The position numbers and the translations under genes were made by a program. Source: an alpha proteobacterium 3107 (GTDB taxonomy: Bacteria > Pseudomonadota > Alphaproteobacteria > Rhodobacterales > Rhodobacteraceae). From it: DNA of 14,084 nt. This document shows, one piece after another, positions 8,220-14,084 of the stretch. The notes beneath the pieces were generated by a model. It saw only the letters and a program-made list of their open reading frames with translations. It was not told the origin of the DNA and did not search any database. Location of the stretch: contig JPPB01000214.1 of assembly GCA_001483205.1 (NCBI GenBank), positions 1 through 14,084 of the forward strand. The letters are read 5' to 3'. Positions within the stretch are counted from its first letter, which is position 1; each line of letters starts with the position of its first letter.

Positions 8220-8303
8220 TCCGTGCCCTGTCGACCTTACAGCCAAGGCTTACGGAATACGCGGCAAGGCGTCAAGCCGCTCCCGTTTTTTGAGCGCCCC
8301 CGA

Positions 8304-10106
8304 TCACAATGGCGCGCAGGCCGCCCTCAGCCAGCCCCGGCAACCGGCACTGACCCGGCCCTCAAGCAGCGCCAGAGTTCTGCCGTGATAGTCATCAAGC
8401 CAACCCCGCTCTGCCGGGGTCAGCATCTCAACCCGTATCAGCCGCCGGTCAATCGGCGCATATGTCAGGGTGCGAAAATGCAGCATCTCGCGCCCGTCCC
8501 CGCCGGGCAGGTCTGGCGCAGGTTCGACAACCACCAGATTCTCGATACGGATGCCAAACGCGCCCTCGCGATAATATCCCGGCTCATTCGACAGGATCAT
8601 CCCCGGCTCCAGCGGGACGGCAGAGAGCCGCGACAGGCGGGCCGGGCCTTCATGGACATTCAGATACGCGCCGACCCCGTGGCCGGTGCCATGATCATAA
8701 TCCTGCCCCGCCAACCACAGCGGCATCCGGGCCAGCGCATCCAGATCACGCCCGGCCAGACCTTTCGGCCAGCGCACCCGCGACATCGCAATCATGCCTT
8801 GCAGGACGCGGGTAAAGCAGGTTCTTTCCTCCTCCCCCACCGCGCCGACGGCAATGGTGCGGGTGATGTCGGTGGTGCCGTCGGGATACTGCCCGCCGCT
8901 GTCCACAAGCAACAGGTCGCCGGGCCTGATCCGCCGGTTGCTCTGCCGCGTCACCCGGTAATGGACGATTGCGCCATTGGCCCCCGCACCGCAGATCGTG
9001 TCGAAACTGATGTCGCGCAACGCCCCCGTCGCCCGGCGAAAGCCCTCAAGCCTGCGGACCACATCAATCTCGGTCAGACCGCCGCCGGGGGCCTCGGCCT
9101 CCAGCCAGGCCAGAAACCCGGCCATCGCCGCACCGTCGCGCAGATGGGCTTTGCCCGCCCCGGCAATCTCTGCCGGGTTTTTGCGCGCCTTGGGCAGGAT
9201 GCAGGGGTCGCGGCTGAAAACCGGTTCCGCGCCCGCGCCCAGGCACAGCACCACCTGCATCGGCACGCTGTCCTTGTCGAGCAGGATGCGCCCCGACAGG
9301 TCGTGGAGCGCACGCCCGAATGCCTCCGGCGGGCGGAGCGTTACACTCTGCCCCAGATGCGCGCGCACCTCTTCACCGAGCTTGGCCCCGGCCACGAACA
9401 GATCAACCCTCCCATCCCCGTGCAGGATTGCAAAGGCGTGGACGACCGGGGTGCGGGGGACATCGCTGCCACGGATGTTCAGCAGCCACGCGATACTGTC
9501 GGGAAGGGTCAGGACCGCCGCCGCCAGCCCGTCGTCCCTGAGCGCTGCCGACAGGCGGGATCGCTTGCTGTCGTGGCTTTCCCCGGCGTGCTCGGGCGGG
9601 TGAACGGCAACCTGTCCCGTCGGCGCGGCGGGCAGGTCGTCCCGGATCAGGTCAACCGGGTTGTCGGTGGCGATCAGGGTGATTCCGGCCCCGGCCAGCG
9701 CCTTTTGCAGCGCGCTGATCTGATGATGGCTGTGCAGCCACGGGTCATAGCCCACCGTGGCCCCGGCAGTCAGGCGCTGTTTCAGCCAATCGTCAAGGGC
9801 GGTCTCGGGCCACGGGACCGGGGTGAAATGGGCGGTATCCACCTGCTGTTTCACCTGAAGCCGATAGCGCCCGTCGATGAAGACCCCCGCCGCATCCGCC
9901 AGCACGGCGCAGAACCCGGCGGACCCGGTAAAGCCGGTCAGCCAGCTTAGCCGTTCATCGCGGGCGGCGACAAATTCCCCCTGGTGGGCGTCGGTGCGCG
10001 GAACCAGAAAGGCCGAAAGCCCCTGCCCGGCCATCCGGTGTCTGAGGCGCGCCAGCCGGGGCGGGCCGTCTTCGGGGCGGACAGGGCTTTCAAAGGTCTG
10101 AAACAT
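8304..10106 (-). CDS. pepP: Xaa-Pro aminopeptidase (M24B, aminopeptidase P family)
   Basis: This 600-residue cytoplasmic metallopeptidase removes N-terminal residues preceding proline. Its length fits the three-domain form of aminopeptidase P: two creatinase-like N-terminal domains (about 15-160 and 175-315), a pita-bread catalytic domain (about 320-535) and a C-terminal extension. All five dimetal ligands are visible: Asp402 and Asp413 in VDSGGQYPDGTTDITRT, His476 in DHGTGHGVGAYLNVHEG, Glu508 in LSNEPGYY, and Glu522 in GIRIENLVVV. His382 in VHYRV is a further conserved active-site residue. ATG 10106 starts the family-like sequence (MFQTFESP); the same frame stays open upstream through the ribE gene on the opposite strand, which is a shadow. 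The ribosome binding site is weak (AGAG about 11 nt upstream). Divergent from ribE across 187 nt; the darT-like gene follows after 84 nt. Confidence 0.95.
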   Translation of the reverse strand: MFQTFESPVRPEDGPPRLARLRHRMAGQGLSAFLVPRTDAHQGEFVAARDERLSWLTGFTGSAGFCAVLADAAGVFIDGRYRLQVKQQVDTAHFTPVPWPETALDDWLKQRLTAGATVGYDPWLHSHHQISALQKALAGAGITLIATDNPVDLIRDDLPAAPTGQVAVHPPEHAGESHDSKRSRLSAALRDDGLAAAVLTLPDSIAWLLNIRGSDVPRTPVVHAFAILHGDGRVDLFVAGAKLGEEVRAHLGQSVTLRPPEAFGRALHDLSGRILLDKDSVPMQVVLCLGAGAEPVFSRDPCILPKARKNPAEIAGAGKAHLRDGAAMAGFLAWLEAEAPGGGLTEIDVVRRLEGFRRATGALRDISFDTICGAGANGAIVHYRVTRQSNRRIRPGDLLLVDSGGQYPDGTTDITRTIAVGAVGEEERTCFTRVLQGMIAMSRVRWPKGLAGRDLDALARMPLWLAGQDYDHGTGHGVGAYLNVHEGPARLSRLSAVPLEPGMILSNEPGYYREGAFGIRIENLVVVEPAPDLPGGDGREMLHFRTLTYAPIDRRLIRVEMLTPAERGWLDDYHGRTLALLEGRVSAGCRGWLRAACAPL

Positions 10107-10174
10107 GGGCGGGGGTGCTCTGTGGCGGGGGTGTTCACGGCACCATATCCGGCGGGGCGCCGGGCGCGCAACCA

Positions 10175-10220
10175 CCCGTGCCGGACGGGTTGGCCACCAG
10201 TGCGCCAATATACAGAGGTT
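10175..10220 (+). repeat. Intergenic repeat copy E, upstream of ribE
   Basis: CCCGT (10175-10179) pairs with ACGGG (10185-10189), replacing hairpin 2 of the long form. It is followed by TTGGCC (10190-10195), a 13-nt spacer and TATACAGAGGTTT (10209-10221). The hexamer pair and 13-nt gap look promoter-like, but the spacing is too short for a normal sigma-70 promoter. The copy lies in the 187-nt gap between the divergent pepP and ribE genes, about 75 nt before the ribE start. No FMN riboswitch motif was recognised in this leader. Confidence 0.65.
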
Positions 10221-10293
10221 TGCCCGGCAGGGGGCTTGCAGCGGCCCCAAGGCCGGGCTACCACGACAGCGCGCATCAGGGCGGAGCACTCCC

Positions 10294-10881
10294 ATGTTTA
10301 CAGGCATCATCACCGGCACCGGCACAATCACCGCCCTTGAGCGGCGCGGCGATATGCGGGCGCGGGTCGCCACCGGTGACGAGGCGGCGATCATCGAACG
10401 CGGCGCGTCGGTCGCCTGCGACGGGGTGTGCCTGACCGTGGCCGAGGCCGGGCCGGGCTGGTTCGGGGCCGACATCTCTGCCGAAACGGTGTCAAAGACC
10501 AACCTTGCCGATTGGGCCGTCGGGCGGCGGATCAATCTGGAGCGCGCGCTGAGGGTCGGGGATGAGTTGGGCGGCCATATCGTTTCCGGCCATGTGGACG
10601 GGGTGGCGATGATTGTCGGGATGCGCGACGAAGGCGACAGCACACGGGTGACGTTTGAGGCCCCCGACGCGCTTGCCCGGTTCATCGCGCCCAAGGGGTC
10701 GGTGGCGCTGAACGGTGCATCACTGACGGTGAACGAGGTCGAGGGGCGGCGCTTTGGCATAAACTTCATTCCGCACACCAAGCGGGTGACGACCTGGGGG
10801 GATGCGCGGGTGGGGGCGCGGGTCAACCTGGAGGTCGATACGCTGGCGCGCTATGTTGCCCGGCTCGGGGAACGGGACTGA
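10294..10881 (+). CDS. ribE: Riboflavin synthase, alpha chain
   Basis: This 195-residue cytoplasmic enzyme dismutates two 6,7-dimethyl-8-ribityllumazines to riboflavin and 5-amino-6-ribitylaminouracil, the last step of riboflavin synthesis. The N-terminus MFTGIITGTG is diagnostic. Two lumazine-binding repeats are visible, roughly 1-87 and 88-185: the first with VACDGVCLTV (40-49), the second beginning at LGGHIVSGHVDG (92-103) and containing VALNGASLTVNEVEG. The length is normal for the family. A GGAG 7 nt before ATG 10294 fixes the start. It is divergent from pepP and convergent with hemH. Other rib genes are not in the window. Some nomenclatures call this gene ribC. Confidence 0.97.
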   Translation: MFTGIITGTGTITALERRGDMRARVATGDEAAIIERGASVACDGVCLTVAEAGPGWFGADISAETVSKTNLADWAVGRRINLERALRVGDELGGHIVSGHVDGVAMIVGMRDEGDSTRVTFEAPDALARFIAPKGSVALNGASLTVNEVEGRRFGINFIPHTKRVTTWGDARVGARVNLEVDTLARYVARLGERD

Positions 10882-10928
10882 GCGCTTCGGTCTGGGCGGG
10901 CGTGCGCCCCGCGCTTCATGTCAGATGA

Positions 10929-10977
10929 GACCTCTCGCATATTGACCGAGCCGGACAGTCGCCTGCCTGGGCGGGCG
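10929..10977 (-). repeat. Minus-strand intergenic repeat, copy D
   Basis: Read on the minus strand, CGCCCGCC (10977-10970) and GGCAGGCG (10967-10960) form a hairpin 1-like stem with one mismatched pair (C opposite A). The copy ends with CGGTCAATATGCGAGAGGTCT (10949-10929), the terminal box with one extra base. It points opposite to copy B in the same ribE-hemH gap. The TTGGCC box of other copies is not evident. Confidence 0.55.
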
Positions 10978-10983
10978 CTTTTC
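10960..10983 (+). terminator. Possible rho-independent terminator of ribE
   Basis: On the plus strand CGCCTGCC (10960-10967) can pair with GGCGGGCG (10970-10977), including one G-U pair; the innermost pairs open to make the loop. TTTT (10979-10982) follows. This lies about 80 nt past the ribE stop. The same bases form the 5' stem of the oppositely oriented repeat copy D, so the element may serve as terminator for the gene running into it. Confidence 0.4.
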
Positions 10984-11015
10984 TCAATACTTCACACTGG
11001 CGATGGTCTTGCTAC

Positions 11016-11139
11016 AAATTCCATACGTTCCAACATGTTGAGGCGTTAAAAGCGCCTGCCGGGGGGCAGGCAGGCGCTGCCCGGCGTTCCGCCGGGCGGG
11101 ACAGGTTGGCCGCCGATGCGCTATTATATGCAGAGGTCT
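11016..11139 (+). repeat. Long-form dispersed intergenic repeat, copy B
   Basis: Nearly identical to copy A (1-120) from TGTTGAGGCGTT onward, with weaker similarity in the preceding 20 nt (AAATTCCATACG against AAATCCTTACG). Hairpin 1 is 11051-11060 with 11069-11078, hairpin 2 is 11079-11086 with 11090-11097; both are perfect. GGGACAGGTTGGCCGCC follows, then TTGGCC (11106-11111), a 15-nt spacer (13 in most copies; an extra TA here) and TATGCAGAGGTCT (11127-11139). The copy lies just beyond the 3' end of the minus-strand hemH gene. No T-run follows the stems on either strand. Confidence 0.88.
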
Positions 11140-11155
11140 TCACCAGCCAATACGC

Positions 11156-12187
11156 TCACCCCCACCCGGCGAGATTGTCCGAAACAATCCCCGCCAGCGC
11201 CCGAATATGCGCGTCATCCCCGTTGAGGCAGGGAATATAGGTGAAGGTCTCCCCGCCCGCCTCCAGAAAGCTCTCGCGAATCTCGCCGTTGATCTCTTCC
11301 AGCGTCTCGATGCAATCGGCGGAAAAGGCGGGCGCGACAACCGCGATATTCCGCTTGCCGCCCCGGGCCAGCCGCGCAACCTCTTCCACAGTATAGGGTT
11401 TCAGCCACTCTTCCGGGCCGAAACGGGACTGGAACGTGGTCACGATCTCACCCTCCGGCCAGCCAAGCCGTTCCTTCAGCAGCCGAGAGGTCTTTTGACA
11501 CTGGCAATGATAGGGGTCGCCCTGACGCAGATAACGCTCGGGCATTCCGTGATAGGACGCGATCAGATGATCAGGCCGCGCCGCCATCCCGCCATAAGCG
11601 CGCCCGACCGATTGCGCCAGCGCGTCGATATAGCCGTCATTGTCGAAATAGGCGGCAACGGTGCGCACGGCGGGTTGCCACGCACAGCGGGACAGCGCCC
11701 GGAAAAAGGCATCATTCGCGGTGGCGGTGGTTGCGCCCGCATATTGCGGATAGAGCGGGAAAAACAGGATTTTCCGGCACCCGGCGTCAATCATCGCCCC
11801 GACTTTCGACCGGGTTGAGGGGGTGCCGTAGCGCATACAGAAATCGACCATCACCGCATCACCATATTGCGCCTGCAACATGACGCGCAGCCGCTCCGTC
11901 TGATCACGGGTGATCGTCATCAGCGGGCTTTCGCCCTGCTCATGGTTCCAGATGCTGCGATAGGCCGCGCCCGAGGTGAAAGGCCGCCGTGTCAGGATGA
12001 TGGTTTGCAGGATCGGCTGCCACTTCCACGCCGGATAGTCGATAACCCGCCTGTCAGACAGAAACTCGTTCAGATAGCGCCGCATCGACCGGTAGTCATA
12101 GCCGTCCGGCGTTCCGAGATTGGCAAGCAATATGCCGGTTTTGGCGGGGAGTATCGCCGGATGATCGGCGGGAACAGGGGAAGTCAT
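11156..12187 (-). CDS. hemH: Ferrochelatase
   Basis: This 343-residue enzyme inserts Fe2+ into protoporphyrin IX, the final step of haem b synthesis, and acts at the cytoplasmic face of the membrane. Visible motifs are GILLANLGTPD (18-28), MRYGTPS (118-124), LFFPLYPQYAGATTA (141-155), the active-site His213 in SYHGMPERY, FQSRFGPEEWLKPYT (252-266), and PAFSADCIETLEEI (286-299) carrying the catalytic-region glutamate. It also has several Cys (YHCQCQK at 226-232, Cys292, Cys320); whether it carries an iron-sulfur cluster as some ferrochelatases do cannot be judged here. ATG 12187 is chosen because family-like sequence begins there and AGGA lies about 9 nt upstream. It follows the methyltransferase-like gene by 43 nt on the same strand, so co-transcription is possible, and converges on ribE. 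Confidence 0.96.
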   Translation of the reverse strand: MTSPVPADHPAILPAKTGILLANLGTPDGYDYRSMRRYLNEFLSDRRVIDYPAWKWQPILQTIILTRRPFTSGAAYRSIWNHEQGESPLMTITRDQTERLRVMLQAQYGDAVMVDFCMRYGTPSTRSKVGAMIDAGCRKILFFPLYPQYAGATTATANDAFFRALSRCAWQPAVRTVAAYFDNDGYIDALAQSVGRAYGGMAARPDHLIASYHGMPERYLRQGDPYHCQCQKTSRLLKERLGWPEGEIVTTFQSRFGPEEWLKPYTVEEVARLARGGKRNIAVVAPAFSADCIETLEEINGEIRESFLEAGGETFTYIPCLNGDDAHIRALAGIVSDNLAGWG

Positions 12188-12230
12188 GTCAGTATGTCCT
12201 GCGCTGGTTCGGTATTGCGTAAAGACGGGT

Positions 12231-13055
12231 TCAGGAACCGCCCGGCGAAAATTCCCGCCCGCCCACGGCATCAGCAAGCCGGGCGACAGCAGAGCCGGGG
12301 CGCAGGGGCCTCGGCTGACCGGCGGCAGGGGCCCAGCCCGTCAGCGTGATGACCTCAAAGGTCGCGGGCAAACGGCCATCCGGCCGGGCAAAGGCCGCTT
12401 CATACCTGGCACCGGCACGGGCAAACAGTGCCCGCCCGGTGGCGCGACGGCGGCGCGCTTGCAGGGCGTTGCCCTCTCCCATTGCCCGCAAATCGTGCAA
12501 CAGGCCGAAGAAATCGCCATAAAGCACGGTGCGCGTCCCCGCATCCGCAACCGGCATGGCAAACCCGGCGCGCTGCAACAGCCCGCCGAGCGCCCGGACA
12601 TCCGCCATCGGGGCCACCCGCGCCGACATCCCGCCCGACAGTTCGGCCTCTGCCCCGGTCAGACAGGTGCGCAGCTCGTGCAATGTGGCCCCGCCGAACA
12701 GCGCGCCGATAAACAGACCGTCCGGTCTGAGGGCGCGACGGCACTGCACAAGCTGCCCCACCGGATCACCGGCCCAGTGCAGCGCCAGCATATGAATGAT
12801 CAGATCATGGGCCTGCGGTTTCAGCGCCAGCAGGTCGTCATCGGGGGCGATGCGGGCCTGTGGCATCCGCGCCGTCCAGACCCTGGGAAAACCGGTCACG
12901 ACAGCGGGTGACGTAAACGCTTTGTTAACCTCGCTCAGTCTTTGCTGAATGTTGTCCGCCACGTCTTCGTGCAGGAACAGGGCCGGATCACCCGATGCGC
13001 GCAGACGGTTGCGCAAGAGGGCGGCGCGGTCCGTCAGGTCGGGGGCAGAGGTCAT
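12231..13055 (-). CDS. BioC/NDUFAF5-like class I SAM-dependent methyltransferase family protein
   Basis: This 274-residue protein resembles the BioC/NDUFAF5 branch of class I methyltransferases; alphaproteobacterial members adjoin comF in this way. Visible segments are RAALLRNRLRA near the N-terminus, the VADNIQQRLSEVNKAF block, the motif IV region DDDLLALKPQAHDLIIHMLALHW, the post-motif region QCRRALRPDGLFIGALFGG, and RVAPMADVRALGGLLQRAGF. The usual glycine-rich SAM motif I (D/E-x-G-x-G-x-G) is not visible where expected; the position is occupied by VVTGFPRVWTARM. This may be a lineage feature or mean a changed activity (NDUFAF5 itself is a hydroxylase). ATG 13055 has AAGGGA 8 nt upstream. 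It is divergent from comF across 49 nt and lies 43 nt upstream of hemH. Exact substrate unknown. Confidence 0.85.
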   Translation of the reverse strand: MTSAPDLTDRAALLRNRLRASGDPALFLHEDVADNIQQRLSEVNKAFTSPAVVTGFPRVWTARMPQARIAPDDDLLALKPQAHDLIIHMLALHWAGDPVGQLVQCRRALRPDGLFIGALFGGATLHELRTCLTGAEAELSGGMSARVAPMADVRALGGLLQRAGFAMPVADAGTRTVLYGDFFGLLHDLRAMGEGNALQARRRRATGRALFARAGARYEAAFARPDGRLPATFEVITLTGWAPAAGQPRPLRPGSAVARLADAVGGREFSPGGS

Positions 13056-13104
13056 GGGCAATCCCTTCGTGGCCGTCGGCCCTATCTAACCGGCAGGGAC
13101 AGAG

Positions 13105-13821
13105 ATGCAAAGCGCGCTTCGATTGATTTTCCCGCCCCGGTGTCTGGGGTGCGGGGCGCTGGTTGAGGCGGATTTTGCCCTTTGCGGCGGGTGCTGGCGG
13201 GATGCGCCGTTCATTGCCGGGGCGCGCTGTGACACATGCGGCGCGCCATTGCCCGGCCCTGCCGGTCCGGGGGCCGAGGTCTGCGACGATTGCCTGAAGA
13301 TCGCCCGCCCGTGGCAAGCAGGACGGGCGGCGATGGTCTATACCGGCACGGCGCGAAAGATCGTGCTGGCGCTGAAGCATGGCGACCGGACAGAGCTTGC
13401 CCGCCCTGCCGCCGGGTGGATGCTGCGCGCCGGGGCGGATGTGATTCGCAAGGATATGATCGTTGCCCCGGTGCCGCTGCATTGGGCGCGGCTTTTGCGA
13501 CGGCGCTATAACCAGGCGGCGCTGCTGGCGCAGGGGGTGGCGCGGGGTGCGGGGCTGTGCTGTTGCCCGGACCTTCTGCATCGTTCCCGCCCGACGGCAG
13601 CGCTGGAAAACGCCGGGCGTGAACAGCGCTTTGCCGAGCTTGCGGGGGCGATCCGGGCCAATCCGCGCAGGCGGCGGGAGATTGCGGGCAAGCGGTTCCT
13701 GCTGGTCGATGATGTGATGACATCGGGGGCGACGCTTGCCGCCGCGTCAGAGGCTTGTCTCGCCGCCGGAGCCGCCGGGGTGACGGTTCTTGTGCTGGCG
13801 CGGGTGGCCAGGGATGTCTGA
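13105..13821 (+). CDS. comF: ComF family protein (zinc ribbon plus phosphoribosyltransferase-like domain)
   Basis: This 238-residue protein has an N-terminal double zinc ribbon: Cys13/Cys16/Cys27/Cys30 and Cys42/Cys45/Cys60/Cys63. A type I phosphoribosyltransferase fold follows, with the PRPP-loop-like motif FLLVDDVMTSGATL (198-211). VAPVPLHWARLLRRRYNQAALLA (120-142) is the typical ComF signature. Homologues (ComFC, GntX/YhgH) act in DNA uptake or recombination after uptake, but most alphaproteobacterial members are uncharacterised. A purine-rich AGGGACAG lies just before ATG 13105. It diverges from the methyltransferase-like gene. In many Rhodobacterales a glutaredoxin gene (grxC) follows comF; here a repeat-filled spacer runs at least to the window edge. 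Confidence 0.93.
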   Translation: MQSALRLIFPPRCLGCGALVEADFALCGGCWRDAPFIAGARCDTCGAPLPGPAGPGAEVCDDCLKIARPWQAGRAAMVYTGTARKIVLALKHGDRTELARPAAGWMLRAGADVIRKDMIVAPVPLHWARLLRRRYNQAALLAQGVARGAGLCCCPDLLHRSRPTAALENAGREQRFAELAGAIRANPRRRREIAGKRFLLVDDVMTSGATLAAASEACLAAGAAGVTVLVLARVARDV

Positions 13822-13823
13822 GC

Positions 13824-13876
13824 AAGGTCTTTGTATGCTGGTGCATCGGCTGCCAACCCGTCCCGCCCGGCGGGGC
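13824..13876 (-). repeat. Minus-strand intergenic repeat, copy F, after comF
   Basis: Read on the minus strand, CCCGC/GCGGG (within 13862-13874) forms a short stem, followed by GGGACGGGTTGGCAGCCGATG. TTGGCA (13856-13851) is followed after 13 nt by CATACAAAGACC (13837-13826), a diverged terminal box. Orientation is opposite to comF, so it begins where a comF transcript would run out. Confidence 0.6.
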
Positions 13877-13895
13877 CAATATGTCAGAGACATTG

Positions 13896-13915
13896 ACCTT
13901 ATCCGCGGATAAGGT
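13896..13915. promoter_or_regulatory. Perfect 20-bp palindrome, possible operator
   Basis: ACCTTATCCGCGGATAAGGT is a perfect inverted repeat with no central spacer, and is AT-richer at its arms than its surroundings. Two-fold symmetric sites of this size are typical of dimeric regulators. It lies 75 nt after comF; the gene it might control would lie beyond the window. Neither family nor function is recognised. Confidence 0.4.
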
Positions 13916-13960
13916 GCGGCCTTATTTGCCGGGCGGAACACCGCCTGAACTCAAAATCCG

Positions 13961-13987
13961 GGCGTCAGGTTATACATGCAGAGGTCT
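13961..13987 (+). repeat. Short repeat terminal box, copy G
   Basis: GGCGTCAGGTTATACATGCAGAGGTCT-type sequence ends in ATGCAGAGGTCT (13976-13987), matching the terminal box of copy B exactly over these 12 bases. The TTGGCC box and hairpin 2 are not clearly present upstream, so this is a terminal-box-only or strongly diverged copy. Confidence 0.55.
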
Positions 13988-14084
13988 TTCCGGGGGCGAA
14001 GGCGCGAACAATCCCAAGGGCAGCGCCCGGCCCGGCGGAAGCGAAGCGCCCGCCGTGGGGTGAGGCCCGTCTCGGAAACGGTCC

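Larger units (their letters stand above)
13822..14084. other. Non-coding spacer after comF
   Basis: This stretch holds repeat copies F and G, a perfect 20-bp palindrome (13896-13915) and GC-rich sequence up to the window edge. A 60-codon frame (13881-14063) runs through it but has no ribosome binding site and crosses the palindrome and a repeat box, so I do not treat it as a gene. Confidence 0.6.

Noticed and set aside
8220..8303. Promoter for the darT-like gene (TTGACG on the minus strand).
   Set aside because: No convincing -10 hexamer lies at 16-18 nt spacing; the evidence was too weak for a feature entry.
10107..10293. FMN riboswitch before ribE.
   Set aside because: The conserved RFN-element core was not found in this leader; the visible structure belongs to the repeat family.
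13900..13913. DnaA boxes in TTATCCGCGGATAA.
   Set aside because: Each half matches only the TTATCC part of the TTATNCACA consensus and there is no cluster, so the palindrome explanation is preferred.
13881..14063. A 60-codon plus-strand frame beginning MSETLTLSADKVRPYLPGG.
   Set aside because: No ribosome binding site precedes the ATG, the frame runs through the 20-bp palindrome and a repeat terminal box, and the second half is low-complexity Gly/Pro/Ala. The first 30 residues look mildly protein-like, so it cannot be wholly excluded.

Overview
The window looks like a chromosomal segment from a high-GC alphaproteobacterium, most likely of the Rhodobacterales (Rhodobacter/Roseobacter group). 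The grounds are the strong GC bias, a 46-residue aa3-type cytochrome oxidase subunit IV, a DUF6173-like protein, and a BioC/NDUFAF5-like methyltransferase divergent from comF. No rRNA, tRNA, CRISPR array, transposase or phage gene was seen.

Layout. 1-305 is non-coding and holds two copies of a structured repeat. 306-3179 (minus strand) is a two-gene unit, acetoacetate-CoA ligase followed by a BKACE-family beta-keto acid cleavage enzyme; acetoacetate made by the second can be activated by the first. A divergent intergenic region with another repeat leads into carB (3376-6711, plus). Convergent to carB are the tiny cytochrome oxidase subunit IV (6762-6902) and a DUF6173-like gene (6970-7431). 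Next on the minus strand is a visibly AT-richer gene for a DarT-type DNA thymidine ADP-ribosyltransferase (7545-8219) with no recognisable DarG antitoxin beside it, then Xaa-Pro aminopeptidase (8304-10106). Riboflavin synthase alpha chain (10294-10881, plus) diverges from pepP and converges on ferrochelatase hemH (11156-12187, minus). Upstream of hemH on the same strand is a methyltransferase-like gene (12231-13055), which diverges from comF (13105-13821). 13822-14084 is non-coding apart from repeats and a perfect 20-bp palindrome.

Most of the genes are housekeeping: pyrimidine/arginine precursor, riboflavin and haem synthesis, respiration and peptide turnover. The two unusual items are (1) the orphan DarT-like gene with foreign-looking composition, and (2) a dispersed intergenic repeat family seen at nine places in 14 kb. 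Its long form has two GC-rich hairpins, a GGGACGGGTTGGCCACC-like box, a nearly constant 13-nt spacer and a terminal TATRCAGAGGTCT box. In one copy the hairpin sequence changes while pairing is kept, and in another the terminal box appears to supply the ribosome binding site of carB.
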